A DNA stretch of 64,000 bases from NCEH01 sp043195125 (GTDB lineage: Bacteria; Pseudomonadota; Alphaproteobacteria; Rhizobiales; Xanthobacteraceae): NCBI RefSeq assembly GCF_043195125.1, contig NZ_JBAFWR010000002.1. One strand, written 5' to 3'. Shown here piece by piece: positions 56,080 through 64,000 of this stretch. The stretch's first letter is position 1, and each line of letters starts with the position of its first letter. The translations under genes were made by a program, and so were the position numbers. Below the pieces are notes generated by a model. The model worked only from the letters and a program-made list of their open reading frames with translations. It had not been told where the DNA came from and made no database searches.

Positions 56080-58481
56080 TCGCCCCCTCCCTCCTCGCTG
56101 ATCTCCCCACCGGCGCCCGCCTTTCGCCCGAGCAGGCGTTTGCCCTGGTGGATATGAACGATCTCGCGCCTTTGCTTGAAGCGGCGGCGCAGCGGCGCGA
56201 TGCGGCTCACGGGCAATTCGTTTCCTATTCGCGCAAGGTGTTCATTCCGCTCACCCAATTGTGCCGCGACGTCTGCCATTACTGCACCTTCGCCCATGCG
56301 CCGCGAAAGGGCGAGCGCGCCTTTCTCTCCCGCGAGGAGGTGCTGGCCATCGCCCGCGCCGGCCAGAAGGCAGGCTGCAAGGAAGCCCTGTTCACGCTCG
56401 GCGACAAGCCGGAGCTGCGCTATCAGTTCGCGCGCGACGCGCTGGCCGAGCTCGGCCACCCAACCACGCTCTCCTATCTCGCAGAGATGGCCGAGCTGGT
56501 GTTCCGCGAAACCGGGCTGCTGCCCCATGTGAACCCCGGCCTGCTGACCGCCGAGGACGTGGCGGCGCTGCGGCGGGTGTCCATCTCCCAAGGCATCATG
56601 CTGGAGAGCACCTCCGAGCGCCTCATGGCAAAAGGCGCGGCGCACCACGGCTCGCCCGACAAGATCCCAGCCGCGCGTCTGGAAACCATGCGCATCGCCG
56701 GCGAACAGGGCGTGCCCTTCACCAGCGGCATCCTGATCGGCATCGGCGAGACCCGCGCCGAGCGCATCGAATCCTTGCTGGCCCTGCGCGATCTCAACGA
56801 CACCTACGGGCATATCCAGGAAATCATCGTCCAGAATTTCCGCCCCAAGCCGGGCACCCGTATGGCCAAGGCCGAGGCGCCCTCGCTCGACGAGCACCTG
56901 TGGACCATCGCCATCACCCGCCTGTTGTTCGAGCCGGAGATGAACATCCAAGCGCCGCCCAACCTCAGCCCCGGCGCGCTCAACAAGCTGGTGGCGGCGG
57001 GCATCAACGACTGGGGCGGTGTCTCTCCCGTCACGCCGGACCATGTGAATCCGGAAGCCCCGTGGCCGCATCTGCGGGTGCTCGAATCCGCCACCAAGGC
57101 CGCCGGCAAGATTCTGACGGAGCGGCTTGCCATCTATCCGGCTTTTGCCGCCCATTCCCGTCGCTGGGTGGACGAGGGGCTGCGCACCAAGCTGCTCGAC
57201 ATCATCGACGGCGAGGGATGGCCGCGCGCCGACGACTGGTGCCCTGGCTCCACTGACCGCCTGCCGGCCAAAGAAGGTGCGCTGCTGAGGCCCTCCGCCC
57301 CAGCCAGCACCGACAGCGTGCTCACGCGCATTCTTGACCGGGCTGTTGCCGGCATCGCGATCGAGGAAACCGAGATCGTGCGCCTGTTCCGGGCCCGGGA
57401 CGAGGAATTCACCGCCGTGTGCCGGGCCGCCGACGAACTGCGCCGCGCGGTGAACGGCGATACGGTGAGCTACGTCGTCACGCGCAACATCAACTACACC
57501 AACATCTGCTATTTCAAATGCCAATTCTGTGCCTTCTCCAAGGGCAAGCTGAGCGAGAATCTGCGCGGCCGCCCCTACGACCTTGAAATGGAGGAAGTAG
57601 CGGACCGGGTGCGCGAGGCCTGGGCACGCGGCGCGACCGAAGTCTGCATGCAAGGCGGCATCCACCCCTCCTACACGGGCCAGAAATATCTCGACCTCTG
57701 CAAGGTGGTGAAGGACGCGGTGCCGCAGATGCACATGCACGCCTTCTCACCCCTTGAGGTGAGCCAGGGCGCCAAGACGCTGGGCGTCAGCATTCCCGAT
57801 TTCCTGGCGGCGCTGAAGGAGGCGGGGCTTTCCACCTTGCCTGGCACGGCGGCGGAAATCCTTGATGACGAAGTGCGCGCCCATCTGTGCGCCGACAAGA
57901 TCAACACCCAGGAATGGCTCGACGTGATGCGCGCGGCGCATTCGCTCGGCCTGCGCTCAACCGCCACCATCATGTATGGCCACATCGAGCGCTACGAGCA
58001 CTGGGCGCGGCATCTCATCCGGGTGCGCGACCTGCAGGTGGAGACCGGCGGCTTCACCGAGTTCGTGCCGCTCCCGTTCGTGCACATGGAAGCACCAATC
58101 TACCTGAAGGGGCGATCCCGCAAGGGGCCGACCCTACGCGAGACGATCCTGATGCACGCGGTGGCCCGGCTCGCACTCCATCCGCACATCACCAATATTC
58201 AGGCCTCCTGGGTGAAGCTCGGGCCCGAGGGCGTGAAGCTCGCCCTTTCGGCTGGCGTCAACGATCTCGGCGGCACGCTCATGGACGAAACCATCTCCCG
58301 TTCCGCCGGGGCGAGCCACGGGCAGGAGATGACGCCCCGTTCGATGGAGATGATCATCCGCTCCGCCGGACGCGCGCCGCGCATGCGCACCACGCTGTAT
58401 GATGACGCTCCGGCATTACTGGGCGAGCGCGCGCGCAACGTGAATGCCCCCACCGCATTGCAGATGGCCGCTCACAGCTAA
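56076..58481 (+). CDS. fbiC: FO synthase (CofG/CofH fusion)
   Basis: Bifunctional radical-SAM enzyme making the deazaflavin FO from tyrosine and 5-amino-6-ribitylamino-uracil. The 801 residues contain both domains: CofG-like with C63-x3-C67-x2-C70 (LCRDVCHYCTF) and CofH-like with C478-x3-C482-x2-C485 (ICYFKCQFCAF). The fused form is the one typical of Actinobacteria and of aerobic Proteobacteria thought to have gained F420 by transfer (from memory). Last of the five coupled F420 genes. Confidence 0.96.
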   Translation: MIAPSLLADLPTGARLSPEQAFALVDMNDLAPLLEAAAQRRDAAHGQFVSYSRKVFIPLTQLCRDVCHYCTFAHAPRKGERAFLSREEVLAIARAGQKAGCKEALFTLGDKPELRYQFARDALAELGHPTTLSYLAEMAELVFRETGLLPHVNPGLLTAEDVAALRRVSISQGIMLESTSERLMAKGAAHHGSPDKIPAARLETMRIAGEQGVPFTSGILIGIGETRAERIESLLALRDLNDTYGHIQEIIVQNFRPKPGTRMAKAEAPSLDEHLWTIAITRLLFEPEMNIQAPPNLSPGALNKLVAAGINDWGGVSPVTPDHVNPEAPWPHLRVLESATKAAGKILTERLAIYPAFAAHSRRWVDEGLRTKLLDIIDGEGWPRADDWCPGSTDRLPAKEGALLRPSAPASTDSVLTRILDRAVAGIAIEETEIVRLFRARDEEFTAVCRAADELRRAVNGDTVSYVVTRNINYTNICYFKCQFCAFSKGKLSENLRGRPYDLEMEEVADRVREAWARGATEVCMQGGIHPSYTGQKYLDLCKVVKDAVPQMHMHAFSPLEVSQGAKTLGVSIPDFLAALKEAGLSTLPGTAAEILDDEVRAHLCADKINTQEWLDVMRAAHSLGLRSTATIMYGHIERYEHWARHLIRVRDLQVETGGFTEFVPLPFVHMEAPIYLKGRSRKGPTLRETILMHAVARLALHPHITNIQASWVKLGPEGVKLALSAGVNDLGGTLMDETISRSAGASHGQEMTPRSMEMIIRSAGRAPRMRTTLYDDAPALLGERARNVNAPTALQMAAHS

Positions 58482-58543
58482 GAAAACTGCGAAGAGACGC
58501 CGATTTTGGAGCAAAAAGGATTTGCCATTCCCCAAGCGTATTG

Positions 58544-58557
58544 TACTAATAATAGTA
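58544..58557. promoter_or_regulatory. Palindrome upstream of PLP-enzyme gene (candidate operator)
   Basis: Inverted repeat TACTA/TAGTA with a 4-base ATAA spacer in an AT-rich patch of the 130-base gap between fbiC and the PLP gene, 55 bases before the ATG at 58612. Its complement shares ATACTATTA with the AT-rich GntR/Lrp divergent region (about 46161-46169). Confidence 0.4.
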
Positions 58558-58611
58558 TGATAATATGACCTTAGGTCGCCAGATCCGTTTCGGCGGGGGA
58601 GTTTTTCTGAG

Positions 58612-60111
<1,500 letters not shown>

Positions 60112-60147
60112 AAAGCAAAAGCTTCCTTTAGACCAGAGGAGACGATT

Positions 60148-61113
60148 TTGACGGCATCAGGCGTGACGCCCTATGCGCAATTGCGTGAAGATCTCTCGCA
60201 GCGGGACAAGAGCCTGCGCGAGAAGGTCGTGACGCTCGAAGAGGCCGCCTCCTTCGTGCCGGATGGTGCGAGCGTGGGCATCGGCGGGTCGACCATGTCG
60301 CGCACGCCGATGGCGATGATCTGGCAGCTCATGCGCGCCCGCAAGAAGGGCCTCACCTGCTCGCGCAGCATCATTTCGACCGATGGCGATTTGTTGTTCG
60401 GCTCGGGCATCTGCGACCACATCATCACCAGCTGGTTCGCTCAGGGCATCCTGTGGGGTCTCTCCAAGGTGATGCGCCACCATGTCGAGACCGGCGGCGC
60501 GACCTATGAGGAATGGAGCCACATGGCGGTCGGCATGCGCTTCCGCGCCGGCGGCATGGGCGTGCCCTTCCTGCCGATCCGCTCCATGCTCGGGTCGGAC
60601 GTGCTGCGCATTCGCCCCGAGGCGAAGGAAATCGACTGCCCCTTCACCGGCGAAAAGCTGCTGCTGGTTCCGGCGCTCAATCCGGACGTGGCGCTGATCC
60701 ATGTCCAGCGCTGCGACGCCTATGGCAACGCGCAGATGGACGGCCTGCAATTCATGGACATCGACCTCGCCATGGCGGCGAAGCGGGTGATCCTGACTAC
60801 GGAGCGCATCGTCTCCAACGACCAGATCCGCCGGGCGCCCGACCAGACCAAGATCCCCTTCTTCTGCGTAGATGCGGTGGTGGAAGTGCCGTACGGCTCC
60901 GCTCCGCACGAATGCTTCGGCCTTTACGAGCCCATGATGAAGCACATGGCCGCTTATGTGGCGCAGGTAAACAAGGCGCCCGTCGAGGGCATGCGCGAGT
61001 ACCTGGAAAAATACGTCTACGGCCCCGCCTCCTGGAACGAATACCTCTCGCTCATCGGCCTTGAGGAAATCCTGGAAGCCAGCCAGCGCGGACGGAGCAT
61101 CTACAATGACTGA
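60148..61113 (+). CDS. CoA-transferase subunit A (GctA/IpdA-like)
   Basis: A 321-residue alpha subunit of a family-I CoA-transferase. It has FVPDGASVGIGGSTMSRTPM, then SIISTDGDLLFGSGICDHII and NPDVALIHVQRCDAYGNAQM. The glutaconate CoA-transferase/IpdAB group also includes ring-opening CoA hydrolases. The start is TTG, well supported by AGAGGAG 7-9 bases upstream, so expression may be tuned down. It overlaps subunit B by 8 bases. Confidence 0.87.
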   Translation: MTASGVTPYAQLREDLSQRDKSLREKVVTLEEAASFVPDGASVGIGGSTMSRTPMAMIWQLMRARKKGLTCSRSIISTDGDLLFGSGICDHIITSWFAQGILWGLSKVMRHHVETGGATYEEWSHMAVGMRFRAGGMGVPFLPIRSMLGSDVLRIRPEAKEIDCPFTGEKLLLVPALNPDVALIHVQRCDAYGNAQMDGLQFMDIDLAMAAKRVILTTERIVSNDQIRRAPDQTKIPFFCVDAVVEVPYGSAPHECFGLYEPMMKHMAAYVAQVNKAPVEGMREYLEKYVYGPASWNEYLSLIGLEEILEASQRGRSIYND

Positions 61114-61876
61114 GGCGCACCGCTACACGGCGACCGAGATCCTCGCCATCCTCAGCGCCCGCCAACTCAAGGACGGGCAGGTGGTGTTCGCCGGCGTCGG
61201 CATTCCGCTGCTGGCGGCCACGCTGGCCCAGCGGCTGCGCTGCCCCGGCTTGACCATCCTGTTCGAGGGCGGCGTGGTCGGCGCGTTCGTCGAGCCCGGC
61301 AAGCTGCCGCCCTCCACCAACGACCAGCGCTGCACCAAGCGCGCCAACATGGTGCTCGGCTCCACCGATGTGCTGCTGCTTTTGCAGCGCGGCTATGTGG
61401 ACATCGGCTTCATGGGCGGCGCGCAGATCGACCAGTTCGGCAATCTGAACTCGTCCTTCATCGGCGATCCGGAGCACCCCAAGACGCGGCTGCCGGGCAC
61501 CGGCGGCGGCAACGACATCTCCAGCCTGACCAACATGATCGTCGCCATGAAGCACGAGAAGCGGCGGTTCGTGGAGCATGTGGACTTCATCACGAGCCCC
61601 GGCTTCATCCGCGGTGGCACCTCGCGCGCCGAAAGCGGCCTGCCGGCGGGCGGCATGTTCCGCGTCATCACCGAGCTTGCGGTGTTCGGTTTCGACGATG
61701 CCGAGCGGCGCATGAAGGTGCTTGCCCTCAATCCGGGGGTCACCCGCGAGGAGGTGCAGGACAACACCGGGTTCGACCTGGTGTTCGACGCCCAGAGCGC
61801 AGTCACCGAACCGCCCACCGAGCACGAATTGTCCACCCTGCGGATGCTCGATCCCGAGCGCCTGTTCACTGCCTGA
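61106..61876 (+). CDS. CoA-transferase subunit B (GctB/IpdB-like)
   Basis: A 256-residue beta subunit: VVFAGVGIPLLAATLAQRLR, PGLTILFEGGVVGAFVEPGK (candidate catalytic Glu in FEGG), VDIGFMGGAQIDQFGNLNSS and GTGGGNDISSLTNMIV. It pairs with the overlapping subunit A. It could activate an organic acid from the pathway with CoA or hydrolyse a cyclic-ketone CoA. Confidence 0.87.
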   Translation: MTEAHRYTATEILAILSARQLKDGQVVFAGVGIPLLAATLAQRLRCPGLTILFEGGVVGAFVEPGKLPPSTNDQRCTKRANMVLGSTDVLLLLQRGYVDIGFMGGAQIDQFGNLNSSFIGDPEHPKTRLPGTGGGNDISSLTNMIVAMKHEKRRFVEHVDFITSPGFIRGGTSRAESGLPAGGMFRVITELAVFGFDDAERRMKVLALNPGVTREEVQDNTGFDLVFDAQSAVTEPPTEHELSTLRMLDPERLFTA

Positions 61877-61898
61877 AAAGGCCAATGGAGGAACAAGA

Positions 61899-62855
61899 AT
61901 GACCATCCTGTCCAAGACCTTCGGGATCGCCTCGCGGAATTTCACCGCCTATCCGGAAATGCCGGATGCGCCCGGCCTCGTCGAATACGGCGTGAAGTGC
62001 GAAGAGCTCGGCTATGATTCCATCTGGGTGTGGGATCACATGCTGCTCGGCGTCGAGCCGAACTTCCCCATCATTGACTCCCTGACCGTGCTGACCGCCA
62101 TCGCCGCGCGCACCACGCGCATCAAGCTGGGAACGGGCATTCTGGTTCTGCCGCTGCGCAATGCGGTGGCGCTCGCCAAGCAGCTGTCCAGCATGGACCA
62201 GCTCTCCAAGGGCCGCATGGTCATGGGCATGGCCTCCGGCTGGTACAAGCGCGAATTCGATGCCATGGGCATCCCGTTCGAGAAGCGCGGCAAGATCATG
62301 GATGAAAATCTGGAGATCCTGAACCGCCTGTTCACTGAGGATAAGGTGGACGGCGAGTACATGTTCCACAAGATCTCCGCCGCGGTTATGTATCCTAAGC
62401 CCTATCAGCAGCCGCGCATGCCGATCCTCATCGGCGGCTATGTGGACAAGGTCCTGCAGCGTGCCGCAACCGTCGGCGATGGCTGGCTGACCTATTTCTA
62501 CCGTCCCGAGGACTTCAAGAAGTCCTGGGTCAAGCTGCGCAACTTCGCTGAAGAAGGCGGCAAGGATCCCGACACCCTGCTCAATGCCTCCCAGCTGCCC
62601 ATCATGGTGGGTGACTCCAAGGCCGCCGTGCAGGACGAGATGATGGACTGGCTGAACAAGGAATGGGACTTCCCGGCCTATAGCGACTGCACCCGCGAGA
62701 GCGCCATCATGGGCAACGTCGATGAATGCGTCGCCCAGCTCCAGGAGCAGATCGACGCCGGCGTGCAGAAGATCATCTTCGTTCCCTACAAGTATCGCCC
62801 CGATCAGGTCGAGGTGATCGCCAAGGAAATCATTCCCCGCCTCAAGGCCCTCTGA
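61899..62855 (+). CDS. LLM-class F420-dependent oxidoreductase
   Basis: A 318-residue luciferase-like TIM-barrel oxidoreductase: YGVKCEELGYDSIWVWDHML, TTRIKLGTGILVLPLRNAVA, GMASGWYKREFDAMGIPFEK and MPILIGGYVDKVLQRAATVG. Similar proteins use F420H2 rather than FMN, and adjacency to a full F420 gene set supports that. The ribosome site GGAGGAACAAGA is the strongest in the cluster, suggesting high expression. It could reduce a double bond or ring; the substrate is unknown. Confidence 0.9.
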   Translation: MTILSKTFGIASRNFTAYPEMPDAPGLVEYGVKCEELGYDSIWVWDHMLLGVEPNFPIIDSLTVLTAIAARTTRIKLGTGILVLPLRNAVALAKQLSSMDQLSKGRMVMGMASGWYKREFDAMGIPFEKRGKIMDENLEILNRLFTEDKVDGEYMFHKISAAVMYPKPYQQPRMPILIGGYVDKVLQRAATVGDGWLTYFYRPEDFKKSWVKLRNFAEEGGKDPDTLLNASQLPIMVGDSKAAVQDEMMDWLNKEWDFPAYSDCTRESAIMGNVDECVAQLQEQIDAGVQKIIFVPYKYRPDQVEVIAKEIIPRLKAL

Positions 62856-62868
62856 GGCGGCGCCTCAA

Positions 62869-62900
62869 GCCCCCGGGTCCTCCCGGGGGCATTTTCTTTT
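62869..62900 (+). terminator. Rho-independent terminator after LLM gene
   Basis: Stem GCCCCCGGG/CCCGGGGGC (9 bp, loop TCCT) followed by ATTTTCTTTT. It ends the 52.9-62.9 kb plus-strand run; the M20 gene beyond it has its own ribosome site. Confidence 0.85.
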
Positions 62901-62953
62901 GCATCTGGACACCGCCGCGAGCCGGCGCAACAAGACTTTCCGGAGACAGTGCA

Positions 62954-64000
62954 ATGAGCGACCCGAACCGTCAGGCCCTTCTGGACACAATCGACGCCAA
63001 TCGCGACAAGGCGATCGCCTTCTTGCAGAAGATGATCACCATCCCGAGCGTGACCGGCGATGAAGCCGCAATCCAGAATTTCCTCAACGAATACATGACC
63101 AACATCGGCCTCGATGTCGATATGTGGGAAACCGATTGGGAAGAGCTGAAGAAGCACCCCGGTTATCGCCCCGTCGACCGCGGCTATGAGAACCGCCCGA
63201 ACATCGTCGCCACCTTCAAGGGCGCCGGCGGCGGGCGCTCGCTGCTGCTGAACGGCCACACCGATGTGATCCCGGTCGGCAACGGCGAAGGCTGGACCGA
63301 CAATCCCTGGTCCGGCCTCATCAGAGACGGCCGCATCTATGGGCGCGGTTCGGCGGACATGAAGAGCGGTGTCGCCAGCCACATCATGGCGGTGGAGTTC
63401 ATGAAGGAACTCGGCCTGCAGCCCAAGGGCGACGTCTACATCAACGTCGTGATCGACGAGGAGGTCAGCGGCCACGGCACGCTCGACACCGTGATCCGCG
63501 GCTATAAGGCGGACGCCGGCATTTCCGGCGAGACCAGCGACCTGCACGTGCAGCCGGCCTGCATCGGCCGCATCTGGTTCGAGATCGACATCAACGGCAA
63601 GCCCGCCGGCATCCAGCAGCGCTACAAGGGCATTTCCGGCATCACGCTCGGCAACAAGATCGCCGCCGCGGTGCAGGAACTGGAAGACGAGCGCGTGGCC
63701 ACGGTCACCCATCCGCTCTATCCCAATGCGCTGGATTCCCTGCCCTGCATCATCGGCAGCTTCCAGGCCGGAAATTATCCGAGCGCTTTCCCGGCCACCT
63801 GCCTGCTCAAGGGCTCCATCGGCACGGTGCCGGGCGAGGACCACGAGGGCGTGAAGCGCAGCCTGGAAAAGAAGATCGCCGAGCATGCTGCCCGCGATCC
63901 CTGGATGAAGGATCATCCCCCGGTCGTGCGTTTCGTGGGCTATGACGCGCAGGCCTCCGAAATTCCCCGCGACCACCCGATCGTGGACATCGTCAGCAAG
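62954..64000 (+). CDS. M20-family metallohydrolase (ArgE/DapE/ACY1-like), 3' end beyond window
   Basis: The first 349 codons of a zinc amidohydrolase. Metal ligands and catalytic residues are visible: H102 and D104 (LLLNGHTDVIPVG), D135 (GRGSADMKSGV), E169 and E170 (VVIDEEVSGHGT). The dimerisation lid domain starts near 205. Members remove acyl or carbamoyl groups from amino acids or peptides. GGAGACAGTGCA precedes the ATG. Behind the terminator at 62869-62900 it may have its own promoter, but position suggests the same pathway. Confidence 0.9.
   Translation, partial: MSDPNRQALLDTIDANRDKAIAFLQKMITIPSVTGDEAAIQNFLNEYMTNIGLDVDMWETDWEELKKHPGYRPVDRGYENRPNIVATFKGAGGGRSLLLNGHTDVIPVGNGEGWTDNPWSGLIRDGRIYGRGSADMKSGVASHIMAVEFMKELGLQPKGDVYINVVIDEEVSGHGTLDTVIRGYKADAGISGETSDLHVQPACIGRIWFEIDINGKPAGIQQRYKGISGITLGNKIAAAVQELEDERVATVTHPLYPNALDSLPCIIGSFQAGNYPSAFPATCLLKGSIGTVPGEDHEGVKRSLEKKIAEHAARDPWMKDHPPVVRFVGYDAQASEIPRDHPIVDIVSK

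Noticed and set aside
56037..57740. A 567-codon minus-strand open frame
   Set aside because: Antisense to fbiC, whose radical-SAM motifs are unambiguous in the plus frame.

Overview
The window is GC-rich DNA from an alphaproteobacterium, most likely Hyphomicrobiales (Rhizobiales). This is inferred from gene content: a CcrM-type GANTC methylase, GapR, an IalB-family protein, a NadQ-like regulator, the DUF721 and DUF1244 families, and the mutY-DUF721-DsbA order. Xanthobacteraceae-like lineages would fit, but the genus cannot be read from the sequence. Genes are tightly packed. I saw no rRNA, tRNA, CRISPR array or intact insertion sequence.

Region by region. (1) 1-4.6 kb: an RND efflux pump (permease cut by the left edge, lipoprotein adaptor) with a TetR regulator. 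(2) 4.7-22.3 kb: a Wzx/Wzy-type exopolysaccharide locus (flippase, GumC-like chain-length protein, Wza-like exporter, WecG-family glycosyltransferase, polymerase, two FkbM methyltransferases, ExoY/WcaJ-type priming transferase, acyltransferase, GH18 hydrolase). It is split by the NAD de novo operon nadA-nadB-nadC, which has two matching palindromes upstream. (3) 22.3-31.3 kb: one minus-strand gene run encoding a polyamine-type ABC importer, a DeoR regulator, two hydrolases, an APH-fold kinase and a class-III PLP enzyme resembling amino-alcohol-phosphate phospho-lyases. It looks like a catabolic operon for an amine or amino alcohol. (4) 31.4-33.7 kb: a lone membrane-protein gene of less GC-rich composition, bracketed by two 91-bp direct repeats. 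(5) 33.7-45 kb: housekeeping genes (SDR, ccrM, NadQ-like regulator, mutY, DUF721, DsbA-like, type-B L36, TPR protein, flavin monooxygenase, DMT transporter, DUF1244, gapR). A perfect 16-bp parS palindrome lies at 40926-40941. (6) 45-64 kb: an accessory catabolic region. It holds GntR and Lrp regulators, a three-subunit molybdenum hydroxylase with a CoxS-CoxG fusion, a Liv-type solute-binding protein, a complete coenzyme F420 set (Fno, CofE, CofD, CofC, FbiC), then a fold-II PLP enzyme, a two-subunit CoA-transferase, an F420-type luciferase-like oxidoreductase and an M20 metallohydrolase cut by the right edge.

How it fits together. FbiC, CofC, CofD and CofE would build F420, Fno would reduce it with NADPH, and the LLM enzyme would spend it on a substrate imported via the Liv-type binding protein and further processed by the Mo-hydroxylase, PLP enzyme, CoA-transferase and M20 hydrolase. 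The substrate is unknown, and this is the best candidate for an undescribed pathway. A second self-contained regulatory story is the NadQ-like protein (35.9 kb) and the paired palindromes at nadA (18.4-18.5 kb).
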